From contig JAEUTU010000021.1 of NCBI GenBank assembly GCA_016786925.1, forward strand, positions 1 to 52,573: 52,573 nucleotides of DNA, read 5' to 3'. Within the stretch, counting starts at the first letter, position 1, and the number at the start of each line of letters is the position of its first letter. The DNA is from Bacteroidia bacterium (GTDB taxonomy: Bacteria > Bacteroidota > Bacteroidia > 2-12-FULL-35-15). Both the position numbers and the translations under genes were made by a program. Positions 1-9,040 of the stretch are shown here, piece by piece. The notes beneath the pieces were generated by a model, which saw only the letters and a list, made by a program, of their open reading frames with translations, had not been told where the DNA came from and did no database searches.

Positions 1-1
1 T

Positions 2-898
2 ACTCAAATTGATGCATTTAAGAATGACAAACTTCAGATCATCTTTAACACCCGCTCATTCATTTATGTATTCGACCGTAATGGAAATGAATTAAAAGGA
101 TTCCCAATAAAATTAAGATCACCTGCAACCAATGCCATTTCCGTAATTGACTATGAGCACAATGAAGATTACAGAATATTTATTGCTACTGAAAATAAAC
201 GAATTGTCTGCTACAAAGCAAATGGCGAACAAGTCACCGCATTTAAATTTGACAAAACAGATGAACAGGTATTTGTACCTATTCAATACTTCAATTTGCC
301 GGGCAAGGATCATATATGCGCAGTGGATACCAAAGGAAAGGCCTACATCCTAAACAGACATGGCGAATCAAGGGTAAAACTAAAAGAAAAGCTACCACAA
401 GGCATTCGTAACTTTTTTATTGAAACAGGAAAGGATTATTCACGCTCCTATATCATAGCTGCAGATACACTGGGTAACGTTTGTAAAATAAGTCTTTCAG
501 GAAAAAAAGAAAATATTCATATACAGGAATTTGAAACATCGCCTTACTTTGACTACAGGGATCTTAACAATGATAAGATCAAAGAATTTATCTTCTTTAC
601 AAGAAATGAATTAAAGGTTTTCAATTCGGATCGTTCATTGAACTTTAAATATGAATTCAACAATCTGATCAATCAGATCCCTCAATACTTTTTATTTCCT
701 GATGGCAATGCTAAAATTGGGGTGGTATCAGAAGAAACTAACGAGATCTTTTTATTCGAAAGTAATGGAAGTGTAAGTAATGGCTTCCCGCTAACAGGTA
801 AAACTCTGTTCTCTATTGGCGATCTTAACAATGAAACGATCTACAACCTGATAACAGGAGCCTCCGACAACTCTGTGTACGTGTACCAATTGCAATAA
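2..898 (+). CDS. C-terminal part of a beta-propeller-like protein (5' truncated by window edge)
   Basis: The frame is open from the first bases of the window, so the gene begins upstream. An ATG at 296 is not its start, because the codons before it encode the same kind of sequence. About 298 residues are visible. They are made of repeated beta-strand units in which a value is read out, for example FDRNGNELKGFPIKL, ENKRIVCYKANGEQ and DTKGKAYILNRHGE. This is the usual look of PQQ-like or FG-GAP-like propellers. No membrane segment or catalytic motif is visible. Similar tails occur, as I recall, in large exported Bacteroidota proteins annotated DUF3352, but the diagnostic N-terminus is missing. 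The function is unknown. The OmpA-family gene starts 57 bases downstream. Confidence 0.7.
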   Translation, partial: TQIDAFKNDKLQIIFNTRSFIYVFDRNGNELKGFPIKLRSPATNAISVIDYEHNEDYRIFIATENKRIVCYKANGEQVTAFKFDKTDEQVFVPIQYFNLPGKDHICAVDTKGKAYILNRHGESRVKLKEKLPQGIRNFFIETGKDYSRSYIIAADTLGNVCKISLSGKKENIHIQEFETSPYFDYRDLNNDKIKEFIFFTRNELKVFNSDRSLNFKYEFNNLINQIPQYFLFPDGNAKIGVVSEETNEIFLFESNGSVSNGFPLTGKTLFSIGDLNNETIYNLITGASDNSVYVYQLQ

Positions 899-955
899 AT
901 TCTAGCATATAAAAAAAAGTGCTATCTTCATACTGCAATTATACATTCGTACCCC

Positions 956-3421
956 ATGACAAAAAGAATATTCCTTAGTTCTGCACTCGTTATATGCAGT
1001 CTATTTGTATCTGCACAAGATTTTTTAGGATACATCAATAGTAATTATTCAGGCGTTACCGGCACCGACCTTAACCCTGCCAACGTAGTAAATAGTCGAT
1101 ACAAAGCTGATATAAGCCTTGTTGGTGTTAGCATTTCAGCCTACAATAATTACATTGGATTAAAAAGAAGTGCATTAAAAAAAGATGCAGCCGGACATTA
1201 CTTTGCATTTGATGATACCGCCTTTGCAGATAATTATTTGATCCGAAAGGAAAACAATATCAATAAGTCCATCTATTTCTCTAATCAGATCTATATGCCT
1301 TCCTTTATGGTAAGCATTGGCCATAAAAATGCCTTTGCAATAAAATCGAAGATCAGAACCCTCTTCAATATTGATGGAATAGAACCTGAATTAGCAACAC
1401 TTATCTACAATGAATTGGATTACCCTAGTTTATGGGTTCAACGATTATCGAACGAAGATCTAAGTATACAATCCATGACTTGGGCAGAATATGCTGCTAC
1501 ATACGGGCATGTGTTCAAAGATGATGGTCCGCATTTCCTGAAAGCAGGTATTTCAGCAAAATACATTCAAGGGATACAAGCCATGTATATGCATATCCGC
1601 GATCTCAACTATGAGTTCACAAATGACACTACACTTTCCTTATTTCATTCAGAAGTAAATTACGGACACTCAACCAATTATGAAGGAGAACAAAATATCG
1701 GGTTCAATCAGGTATCTAAACCAGGTTGGGGATTGGACTTCGGAGTTGTTTATGAATGGAGACCGGATTATCAGTCTTACAAATACGATATGGATGGTGA
1801 AACAGGTTTATGGCGACATGACAAAAACAAATACAAATTAAAAGTAGGTTTGTCGGTTACCGACATTGGCTATGCTAAATTCAACAAAGGGAAATACAGT
1901 AGAAATTTTACTGCTGACATCAATTACTTCAACTTACACAATTTTGATGGCATTGAGAGCTTCGATCAATTTGACAGCGTTCTGAATGCAAACTTTGATA
2001 TGAACCTGGAAGATGAATACTTCAAAATGAACCTTCCTTTGGCTGTTAGTGCGCAAATTGACTATAATATCTATAAAGATTTTTATGTCAATTTCACACC
2101 GTATTGGTCGCCAAGAATGAAAAAAGACAACGAAAAAGTACATGAGTTAACCACCTTTAGCTTGACACCACGTTGGGATCATAAATGGTTTGGTGCATTT
2201 ATTCCTGTATCGTATGATGTTACCGGAAATACAAAAGTGGGATTGGCTTTACGTATCGGTCCATTGATCGTAGGAACAAACAGCTTAGGCCCATGGGTAA
2301 CACGCTCTGAAATCTACGGTGGTGATGCATATGCCATGCTAAAAATTCCGATCATGTACAAAGCACCACGTGATAAGGACAAAGATAAGGTATCCGATAA
2401 AAAAGATAAATGTAAAGATGTAGCTGGCACATGGGAATTTATGGGGTGCCCAGACAGAGACGGAGATCATATTCAGGATAAAGATGATATCTGTCCGGAT
2501 GAGCCTGGCTTACCACAATTCAATGGTTGTCCTGATAAAGATGGCGATGGTGTGATCGATAAACAAGATGCTTGTGTTGACATTCCGGGATTAGCTGAAT
2601 TTAATGGCTGTCCCGACAAGGATGGTGATAAGATCATTGACAAAGAAGATGATTGTCCGGATGAAGCAGGCTTGGTTGAATTCAAAGGTTGCCCTGATAA
2701 AGATGGTGACTTGATCATGGACAAAAATGATGAGTGCCCAGAAAAAGCAGGTCCTGCAAGCAATAATGGTTGTCCGGAAGTAAAATTAAACCTGGTAAAT
2801 ACAATTGGTCAGACATTGCGTTCTGCCGTTCAGAAAAAAGATGGCAGCTTCTCATTTGATGAATTACCTGCTGATGAATTGGTGTTATTTACACTTGAAG
2901 GAGAAAACACTGAATTAGCTACAGAAGCAAAAGTTATTGTAGGTGGAATAGCCAAAAGAGCTGTAAGAGATCCTAAAGATAAATTATTACGTTTTATTGT
3001 GATCAAAGCGGATGCAAACAAAATGAAACCGGAAGATGCAAAAGATGTGGCGATCAAATTAAACAAAGAAGAAGAAGAAGTCTTGAAAAAAGCCTTCAAC
3101 AACCTTGAATTTGCAACCGGAAAAGATATCATCAAACAAGAGTCGTTTGCTTCATTGGATGAATTAGCAGGATTGATGGCTAAGAAACCGAACTGGAGAT
3201 TGAAGATCTCCGGCCACACCGATAATCAAGGACAAGCTGCTGCCAACCTGAAATTATCAGAGAAACGTTCTAAAGCTGTTCAAAAATATCTGGTAAGCAA
3301 AGGTATTGCAGCTGATCGTTTCAAAGTAGAATGGTTTGGAGCTAAAAAACCAATCGCTGATAATGGAACAGAGGCCGGACGCCAGAAAAACAGACGTGTG
3401 GAAATGTTGATCATTGAATAA
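956..3421 (+). CDS. DUF5723 / thrombospondin type 3 / OmpA-family outer-membrane protein
   Basis: An 821-residue exported protein probably tying the outer membrane to peptidoglycan. A signal peptide ends near residue 20 (SLFVSAQ). Residues about 20-470 resemble the Bacteroidota beta-barrel family DUF5723 (early segment GVTGTDLNPANVV). Residues about 471-610 hold acidic calcium-binding repeats with the pattern GCPDKDGD...DKDDxCPDEPG. Residues about 705-821 are an OmpA-like peptidoglycan-binding domain with SGHTDNQG, LSEKRSKAV and the terminal RQKNRRVEM. Family knowledge: the OmpA domain binds diaminopimelate of peptidoglycan, and the acidic repeats act as a calcium-stabilised spacer. A strong hairpin terminator follows directly, so this is probably a single-gene transcript. 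The exact ligand or role of the barrel is unknown. Confidence 0.85.
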   Translation: MTKRIFLSSALVICSLFVSAQDFLGYINSNYSGVTGTDLNPANVVNSRYKADISLVGVSISAYNNYIGLKRSALKKDAAGHYFAFDDTAFADNYLIRKENNINKSIYFSNQIYMPSFMVSIGHKNAFAIKSKIRTLFNIDGIEPELATLIYNELDYPSLWVQRLSNEDLSIQSMTWAEYAATYGHVFKDDGPHFLKAGISAKYIQGIQAMYMHIRDLNYEFTNDTTLSLFHSEVNYGHSTNYEGEQNIGFNQVSKPGWGLDFGVVYEWRPDYQSYKYDMDGETGLWRHDKNKYKLKVGLSVTDIGYAKFNKGKYSRNFTADINYFNLHNFDGIESFDQFDSVLNANFDMNLEDEYFKMNLPLAVSAQIDYNIYKDFYVNFTPYWSPRMKKDNEKVHELTTFSLTPRWDHKWFGAFIPVSYDVTGNTKVGLALRIGPLIVGTNSLGPWVTRSEIYGGDAYAMLKIPIMYKAPRDKDKDKVSDKKDKCKDVAGTWEFMGCPDRDGDHIQDKDDICPDEPGLPQFNGCPDKDGDGVIDKQDACVDIPGLAEFNGCPDKDGDKIIDKEDDCPDEAGLVEFKGCPDKDGDLIMDKNDECPEKAGPASNNGCPEVKLNLVNTIGQTLRSAVQKKDGSFSFDELPADELVLFTLEGENTELATEAKVIVGGIAKRAVRDPKDKLLRFIVIKADANKMKPEDAKDVAIKLNKEEEEVLKKAFNNLEFATGKDIIKQESFASLDELAGLMAKKPNWRLKISGHTDNQGQAAANLKLSEKRSKAVQKYLVSKGIAADRFKVEWFGAKKPIADNGTEAGRQKNRRVEMLIIE
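2371..2780 (+). repeat. Thrombospondin type 3-like repeats, about five copies
   Basis: This coding repeat lies inside the OmpA-family gene. Each unit of about 25 residues has the calcium-binding core DxDxDxxxDxxDxC followed by a GCPD junction. Copies have diverged at the base level. It is a normal protein-level repeat and not a mobile or regulatory DNA repeat. Confidence 0.85.
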
Positions 3422-3426
3422 CAAAT

Positions 3427-3457
3427 AAATACGCTCTGCAATTTGCAGAGCGTATTT
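3427..3457 (+). terminator. Rho-independent-type hairpin after the OmpA-family gene
   Basis: The arms 3427-3440 and 3444-3457 are perfectly complementary over 14 bp with a 3-base loop. The A-rich start and T-rich end of the arms give a bidirectional look. It begins six bases after the stop codon of the upstream gene and ends 14 bases before the next start. Confidence 0.8.
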
Positions 3458-3470
3458 ACATCCTAAAACT

Positions 3471-4145
3471 ATGAAACATATTTTTCTTAGCATTCTTATT
3501 GTTACCTCGCTTTTAAGCTGTACCCATCAAAATGCCGATCAAGCCGCTCCTCCAACGATCGATTCACTTGTTGTAAAAAGAGATACAACATTGGCAATAA
3601 AAGATCACAAAGGGATATACAACATCAAGAACAATACGATCATGCTCTGTGATGACTCCTTATCTATTTCAGTTATTGATGAAACAAAAAGTTTGGATAC
3701 ACTTATTTCTAAACTATTCCCCAATGATCCTCAACCTGTTTATGTTGAAGTAAAGGGCATTGTCCAACCAAAAGATTTTGTAATTAAAGAAGTATTCAAA
3801 GTAGAACAAAAGAACTTCAGAAACACTTGTATTCCTTATGATTTCTGGTGTATAGGAACAGAACCTTTTTGGAATATACAGATCTCCAAAATTGAAAATC
3901 TGATCGACTTTTATGATCCTATGGAGCTAAAAAATTACCATTTTGAATATACATATCCGAAAAACGACAAAAACGGGATCGTTTATACTGCCAAAAACAA
4001 AACAGACAAGATCCAAATTATTATAAAAGCAGAAGCGTGTAGCGATGGAATGAGTGAACGAAGCTATAAACACTCTGCAGAGATTAATTTAAACGGAAAT
4101 TCATTTAAAAGCTGTGCAATAAAGCATGGCGAATCAATAGAATAA
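3471..4145 (+). CDS. COG3650-like lipoprotein
   Basis: A 224-residue protein with a lipoprotein signal peptide and lipobox LLSC (Cys17). The middle of the mature part resembles an OB-fold-like segment (VEVKGIVQPKDFV). The C-terminal third carries the pattern typical of COG3650: GTEPFWNIQIS, then ACSDGMSERSYKHSA, then a terminal FKSCAIKHG. In other bacteria this domain is found in heat-shock HslJ/META-type lipoproteins of unknown biochemical role. The next gene starts 11 bases downstream, so the two are probably cotranscribed. Family assignment rests on recalled motifs only; the function is not established. Confidence 0.7.
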   Translation: MKHIFLSILIVTSLLSCTHQNADQAAPPTIDSLVVKRDTTLAIKDHKGIYNIKNNTIMLCDDSLSISVIDETKSLDTLISKLFPNDPQPVYVEVKGIVQPKDFVIKEVFKVEQKNFRNTCIPYDFWCIGTEPFWNIQISKIENLIDFYDPMELKNYHFEYTYPKNDKNGIVYTAKNKTDKIQIIIKAEACSDGMSERSYKHSAEINLNGNSFKSCAIKHGESIE

Positions 4146-4156
4146 AAAGAGCAGTT

Positions 4157-5011
4157 ATGAAATTACATGCTATTAATACAGGAAATTTTAAATTAGATGG
4201 AGGCGCCATGTTTGGTGTTGTGCCAAAAACATTATGGAGCAAAACCAACCCTGCCGATGAAAACAATATGTGCAACTGGAGTATGCGTTGCTTATTGATT
4301 GAAGATAGTAACAGATTAATACTGATCGACAACGGAATTGGTGATAAGCAAGATGCCAAGTTCTTTTCCCATTATTATCTCAATGGGAATGAAACATTAG
4401 CTTCGTCTTTAAAACAAGCAGGCTTTTCAACGGATGATGTTACCGACATGTTCTTAACTCATCTCCATTTTGACCATTGCGGAGGGAGCATTCAATACAA
4501 CAATTCCCGTTCAGGGTTTGAAACAGTTTTCAAAAATGCGACCTATTGGAGTAATGCAGAACATTGGGAATGGGCTACAAAACCTAATCCACGAGAAAAG
4601 GCTAGTTTCTTAAAAGAAAACATCATTCCTATTCAGGAAAGCGGTCAATTAAAATTCATTGATGGAGAAGCATCTAAACAATTAGGAGAAAATATTTCCA
4701 TTTCATACATGCGTGGTCATACGGATGCAATGATGATCCCACACATTCAATACAAAGGGAAAACAGTTGTTTTTATGGCTGATCTTTTGCCTTCTACCGG
4801 ACATATACCACTTCCGTATGTGATGGGATACGATACACGCCCATTGCTTACTATGACTGAAAAAGAAAAATTCTTAAAAGAGGCAGCTGATAAAGAATAT
4901 GTTCTATTCTTAGAGCACGATTCAGTGAACGAGTGCTGCACCTTACAACATACCGAAAAAGGAATTCGATTAAAAGAGACCTTTCAATTCGAAGAGTACT
5001 TCGGAAAATAA
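4157..5011 (+). CDS. MBL-fold metallo-hydrolase (lactonase-like)
   Basis: A 284-residue metallo-beta-lactamase-fold enzyme without a signal peptide, so cytoplasmic. The zinc-binding motif HLHFDH starts at residue 102 (His102, His104, Asp106, His107). A later metal ligand lies in RGHTDAM, the bridging Asp is in VVFMADLLPS, and a final His is in LEHDS. The spacing resembles the quorum-quenching lactonase/GumP-like branch of the superfamily. Substrates of this branch range from lactones to phosphoesters and cannot be read from the sequence. It follows the COG3650-like lipoprotein by 11 bases and ends in a convergent terminator shared with lgt. Confidence 0.85.
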   Translation: MKLHAINTGNFKLDGGAMFGVVPKTLWSKTNPADENNMCNWSMRCLLIEDSNRLILIDNGIGDKQDAKFFSHYYLNGNETLASSLKQAGFSTDDVTDMFLTHLHFDHCGGSIQYNNSRSGFETVFKNATYWSNAEHWEWATKPNPREKASFLKENIIPIQESGQLKFIDGEASKQLGENISISYMRGHTDAMMIPHIQYKGKTVVFMADLLPSTGHIPLPYVMGYDTRPLLTMTEKEKFLKEAADKEYVLFLEHDSVNECCTLQHTEKGIRLKETFQFEEYFGK

Positions 5012-5043
5012 AGAAAAGCTGAGTTTACACACTCAGCTTTTCT
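5012..5043. terminator. Bidirectional terminator between the MBL hydrolase and lgt
   Basis: Perfect 13-bp arms (5012-5024 and 5031-5043) surround a 6-base loop. A-rich and T-rich flanks make it usable on both strands. The loop contains the stop codon of lgt, so the hairpin overlaps the 3' end of that gene. Confidence 0.85.
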
Positions 5044-6194
5044 TTTTCCTTCTTCTTGAAATAGATGATTCCTATTACTCCTAAAAAGAAGAGAATAGTA
5101 GAGATCAACTCTGCTTGTGTGAACGCAAAATCACCAATATGGTACAATGTATTTACCCTGATCTTTTCAATAAAGAATCGCTCTATTCCGTTAAATACTA
5201 AATAAACTGAGAATAGCATACCAGGGGTAGAGATCTTTTTTCTTAAATACCAAAGAACACCAAACAAGGCCAAACACATCAATGTTTCGTAGAAAGGTGT
5301 TGGAAATACAGCCGGATCGAGATGATTACAATAACGATCACCAATACAATCGATCATAGGCACTCCTTCACTATTGACATTATGTGGATAATCATAACTC
5401 CATACCCAATCAGGTGCCCAGCTTAACCAGCCCGGCTTAGAAGCTGTATTGGCAATTCCCCAGTCGCCATCACCAGCCACATGGCAACCGATACGACCAA
5501 TTGCATAACCCAGCATAATGGATGGAGCTGCCGAATCAACTAAATGTGTAACTGGGATTTTATTCTTATGCGCATAATAGATCACCGAAATAGAACCCAA
5601 AATAAGTCCTCCATACATCGTTAATCCGCTAAAAGATAGTAATGTATCAATAGGATCAGCAACGAACATATCCCAATTTTCGAGGTTATGAAATATCTTC
5701 GCTCCTATTATACCGGCAAGAGCAGCGATCATGGTCATATTACCTACTTGCTGGTAAGCATGCACCTTCTCCTCCACCCAAATAGGTTTATCCAACTTTT
5801 CCTTTTCTTTATCTCGGTATTTCAAATAGGCTGAAAGTCCGGCACCCAATACCCCACCGATCAAACTTCCTTGAGCCGATAATAAAAATGCTTGTGTATT
5901 CTCTGTGAACTGTGAAAAGTTCATAGCAATAAATAAGAATTTATAGCCGATCAAAAAACCGATCAATCCTGATAATAACAATTCATTGGTAGTTGCTTTT
6001 TCTCCTTTTAAATATTTACGGGTAGTAAAACCAACTAAGCCCAATTGTTCTTTACGCTTCAATTCCAGAGACCATACATAAGCTGCTGCCAAAAAAGCCA
6101 TGGCCACAAAAAAACCAAAACTTTGGATCATTTTAAGAAAAGGCAGATCAAGTCCTAACAGATCTTTAACAGCAAAATATATGGATGGATACAT
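5025..6194 (-). CDS. lgt: Prolipoprotein diacylglyceryl transferase
   Basis: Lgt transfers diacylglycerol from phosphatidylglycerol to the lipobox cysteine of prolipoproteins at the inner membrane, the first step of lipoprotein maturation. The 389-residue protein has several hydrophobic segments and the Lgt core GYAIGRIGCHVAGDGDWG, followed by PTPFYETL and the late motif FNGIERFFIEKIRVN. It is longer than the roughly 290-residue E. coli enzyme because of an insertion between the first helices and the core, as is usual in this phylum. The Asn normally seen in the GR-GNFxN signature is replaced by a CHVAGDGDWG version that I recall from Bacteroidota homologues. Many lipoproteins in this window would be its substrates. 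Confidence 0.9.
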   Translation of the reverse strand: MYPSIYFAVKDLLGLDLPFLKMIQSFGFFVAMAFLAAAYVWSLELKRKEQLGLVGFTTRKYLKGEKATTNELLLSGLIGFLIGYKFLFIAMNFSQFTENTQAFLLSAQGSLIGGVLGAGLSAYLKYRDKEKEKLDKPIWVEEKVHAYQQVGNMTMIAALAGIIGAKIFHNLENWDMFVADPIDTLLSFSGLTMYGGLILGSISVIYYAHKNKIPVTHLVDSAAPSIMLGYAIGRIGCHVAGDGDWGIANTASKPGWLSWAPDWVWSYDYPHNVNSEGVPMIDCIGDRYCNHLDPAVFPTPFYETLMCLALFGVLWYLRKKISTPGMLFSVYLVFNGIERFFIEKIRVNTLYHIGDFAFTQAELISTILFFLGVIGIIYFKKKEKEKLSV

Positions 6195-6210
6195 AAGTAA
6201 ATATTTAAGG

Positions 6211-6245
6211 CAAAGTTAAAATTTAAAATAAAACCTGCTTTGCAA
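6211..6245 (-). promoter_or_regulatory. Candidate lgt promoter
   Basis: On the minus strand the -7 box reads TAACTTTG (6211-6218), matching TAnnTTTG exactly. A TTG lies 24 bases upstream (6243-6245), one more than the usual spacing. The predicted start of transcription is roughly 10 bases before the lgt ATG. Confidence 0.45.
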
Positions 6246-6332
6246 AAAAGTAGAAAGATAAACACACATTTAAGCTTGCTAATTTCTTTATTTTTCTTAT
6301 TTTAGCATTACATTCAAAAATTATTATTAAAA

Positions 6333-8972
6333 ATGAAAAAAACTACTCTTTCATTATTATTTGTTGGTGCTCTTAGTCTTTTTGGCTGGTCTCAAGGACA
6401 AAGTTTCGACTGGGCCAAGAAAGTTGGCGGAGGAAATACCGATGCAGCCTACTTTAATACCGTAGATGCTCAAGGTAACGTCTATTATACCGGACATTTC
6501 AATGGCACTGCCAACTTTAACCCTGGTGGTACTTTTAATCTGACATCTGCCGGACAGAGCGATATTTTCGTTTCAAAACTTGATTCAGCCGGGAACTTTG
6601 GCTGGGCAATTAGAATGGGTGGTACTGGCATTGACTATGGGTATTCCATTGCTATTGATGCATCAAACAATCTATTTGTTTGCGGTTACTTTAATGGAAC
6701 AGTTGATTTTGACCCTACAGGAGGAACTACCAACCTTGTATCGAATGGTAGTGCAGATGCTTTTATTGCAAAATATAGCTCATCCGGGACATTAATATGG
6801 GCAAAAAAGATCGGTGGTGGCTCTTTCGACATCGCATATTCTCTGGCCTTGGATCCATTGGGAAATGTTTATACAACAGGATATTATGCCGGAACAGTAA
6901 ATTTTAACCCGGCAGGCTCTTTTAATATGACCTCAGGTGCAGGAAGTGCGGATGTGTTCGTTACTAAATTTGACACCAATGGTAATTTTATTTGGGCGAA
7001 AAATATTGGTGGTGATATGTCTGATATTGCATACAAACTTACAGTTGATAACAATTCTAATGTTATTGTAACAGGGCAGTTTGAAGATGCTGCCGATTTC
7101 GATCCAAGTGGATCTATTGCAGATCTTGTATCATTGGGAGCAAGCGACATATTCATTGTTAAATTAAATTCATCTGGAAACTACCAATGGGCAAAACGAA
7201 TGGGAGGAACAGCTAATGATGAATCGGGATCTATTACCACTGATGCATCCGGAAATATCTATGCAGGTGGTCGTTTTGATGCTACAGCCGATTTTGGCTC
7301 GAGCAGTTTTACAACCAATGGATTTAATGATGCTTATTTGATAAAATTAGATGCCAATGGAAATTTCCTTTGGGCAAAACAATTCGGTGGCACTAGTAAT
7401 GATGCAGTTTATGCGGTTCATACCGATGCTTCAGGAAATGTTTATAGCACAGGCTATTTCTATGATGTTGTTGACTTTGACCCATCCAATTCAAATGACA
7501 TTCATACCTCCCTTGGTAGTGCCGATATTTTCATCAACAAATTTGATAGTAATGGAAATTACATTTGGGGAAAACAAATGGGTGGAACCGGATTCGATAC
7601 AGGATTAAACTTACATGTAACTCCTACTAATAGAATATACACTGTAGGCAGTTTTGCTGCTGTGGCCAACTTTAACCCTTCCGGAAGTTTTAATTTATCC
7701 GCATCAGGCACCAGCGATGTTTTTGTTCACAAAATGAAACCATGCTCAAACACAACAGGTTCAACTAATATTACCGGATGTTTGTCGGTTACACTTAATA
7801 GCATTACCTATACATCAACAGGCACTTATACACAAACACTTACAAATGCTGCCGGATGTGACAGTACTTTAACAGTGAATGTTAGAATAAGTAATGTTAC
7901 ATCAACAGTTGTTAGCTCTAATCCCACTTGTGTTGGAGCAAACAACGGAACAGCAACAGTAACGCCATCAGGTGGTATTTTGCCTTATTCATTCAGCTGG
8001 GCACCATCGGGTGGAAACAATGCTACTGCCAGCAACCTAGCTCCTGCAACATATACCTGCACGATCACGGATTCAATAGGATGTACTGCACTACAATATG
8101 CAACTATTGCAGCACCTGCTCCTACTCAGATTCCTGATATTTGTATGGTAACAACGGATGGACAATCAGTAAATAATATTATTTATTGGGACAGAACACT
8201 CTATCCACAAGCTGATTCATTTATTGTATATCGTGAAGTATCTACCAATATCTATTTAAGAATTGGCGCTGTATCGATTGATTCTATAGCAGAATTCACC
8301 GATACTACCCGCAGCGTTGGTCCTGCCAATGGTGATCCGAATGTAGGATCATACCGTTATAAATTACAACTATTGGACACTTGCGGAAATTATAGTGGAT
8401 TGAGTCCATACCACAATACGATCTATATCATTGATGCCGGCCTTGGTCAGTTTACATGGAATATTCCATATACCATTGAAGGTGGAAGTAACCCTGTAGC
8501 CAACTATATTTTATTATGTGATACAGCCAATGTAGATGTATGGGGACCAGTTGCAACTGTTTCCGGCACACAATCTACAGCGGTGGATCCAGGATTCTCT
8601 AACCATGCAGCTATTGCTAACTGGCGTGTAAAAACTGCTTGGGGTATTACATGTGATCCAACACGTGCTACGATCAATACCACCCGTTCCAACATAAAAC
8701 GAGGAAGCATGGTAACCAATATCAACGATATGTTGAACAAATACATTACTGTTTATCCAAACCCTGCAAACAACTATTTTACAATTCAACAACCACAATT
8801 CACAAAAGCAAGTACCATCAGTATCTATAATGCTATTGGAGAATTGGTATATCAAACCAACACAGCCAACCTAATAGAAACGATCAATACAGAAAACCTA
8901 GCAGTTGGTGTTTATACTATTTCTATTCAAACTCAGTTTGGAACAGTATTAAAAAAACTAATCAAACAATAA
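6333..8972 (+). CDS. T9SS type A sorting domain protein with SBBP-like repeats
   Basis: An 879-residue secreted protein. Signal peptide: residues 1 to about 20 (ending FGWSQ). Residues 27-470 contain seven repeats of about 65 residues, each opening with WAKxxGG (Trp27, 91, 156, 221, 286, 347, 412) and containing DxxGNVYxTG and FNPxGxxN elements, which resembles SBBP beta-propeller repeats. Residues about 525-590 look like a SprB repeat (CVGANNGTATVTPSGG). A fibronectin-like module follows. The C-terminus, from YPNPANNYF to the end, is a type A sorting domain recognised by the type IX secretion system and removed or anchored at the surface. The next gene encodes a paralogue sharing the last 250 residues in layout. 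It is likely a surface or extracellular protein; its ligand is unknown. Confidence 0.85.
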   Translation: MKKTTLSLLFVGALSLFGWSQGQSFDWAKKVGGGNTDAAYFNTVDAQGNVYYTGHFNGTANFNPGGTFNLTSAGQSDIFVSKLDSAGNFGWAIRMGGTGIDYGYSIAIDASNNLFVCGYFNGTVDFDPTGGTTNLVSNGSADAFIAKYSSSGTLIWAKKIGGGSFDIAYSLALDPLGNVYTTGYYAGTVNFNPAGSFNMTSGAGSADVFVTKFDTNGNFIWAKNIGGDMSDIAYKLTVDNNSNVIVTGQFEDAADFDPSGSIADLVSLGASDIFIVKLNSSGNYQWAKRMGGTANDESGSITTDASGNIYAGGRFDATADFGSSSFTTNGFNDAYLIKLDANGNFLWAKQFGGTSNDAVYAVHTDASGNVYSTGYFYDVVDFDPSNSNDIHTSLGSADIFINKFDSNGNYIWGKQMGGTGFDTGLNLHVTPTNRIYTVGSFAAVANFNPSGSFNLSASGTSDVFVHKMKPCSNTTGSTNITGCLSVTLNSITYTSTGTYTQTLTNAAGCDSTLTVNVRISNVTSTVVSSNPTCVGANNGTATVTPSGGILPYSFSWAPSGGNNATASNLAPATYTCTITDSIGCTALQYATIAAPAPTQIPDICMVTTDGQSVNNIIYWDRTLYPQADSFIVYREVSTNIYLRIGAVSIDSIAEFTDTTRSVGPANGDPNVGSYRYKLQLLDTCGNYSGLSPYHNTIYIIDAGLGQFTWNIPYTIEGGSNPVANYILLCDTANVDVWGPVATVSGTQSTAVDPGFSNHAAIANWRVKTAWGITCDPTRATINTTRSNIKRGSMVTNINDMLNKYITVYPNPANNYFTIQQPQFTKASTISIYNAIGELVYQTNTANLIETINTENLAVGVYTISIQTQFGTVLKKLIKQ
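6411..7734 (+). repeat. Seven SBBP-like coding repeats of about 65 codons
   Basis: The opening tryptophan codons are spaced 64, 65, 65, 65, 61 and 65 codons apart. The units have diverged in sequence but keep the WAKxxGG, GNVYxTG and FNPxG positions. Seven units are compatible with a seven-bladed propeller. Confidence 0.8.
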
Positions 8973-8985
8973 ATAAATTGACCTT

Positions 8986-9016
8986 AAAAAATCCCGGCAA
9001 TGTCCGGGATTTTTTT
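8986..9016 (+). terminator. Rho-independent terminator after the first T9SS cargo gene
   Basis: The arms 8986-8997 and 9004-9015 form a 12-bp stem with a CCCGG core and a 6-base loop, and the second arm runs into seven T residues. It lies between the stop at 8972 and the next start at 9041. Confidence 0.9.
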
Positions 9017-9040
9017 ATTTTAGCTAAAAAAACAAGAAAA

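Noticed and set aside
2473-2763. Long reading frame on the minus strand inside the OmpA-family gene
   Set aside because: It is a shadow of the acidic repeats; the repeated LSGQPLNS-like string is simply the antisense of the calcium-binding units and has no start signals.
6411-7734. CRISPR or DNA tandem repeat
   Set aside because: The periodicity is at the protein level (65 codons) with diverged bases, and no spacer-repeat structure exists.
8978-9040. Longer N-terminus for the second T9SS protein
   Set aside because: It would place the start of translation upstream of and through a strong terminator, and the signal peptide begins at 9041.
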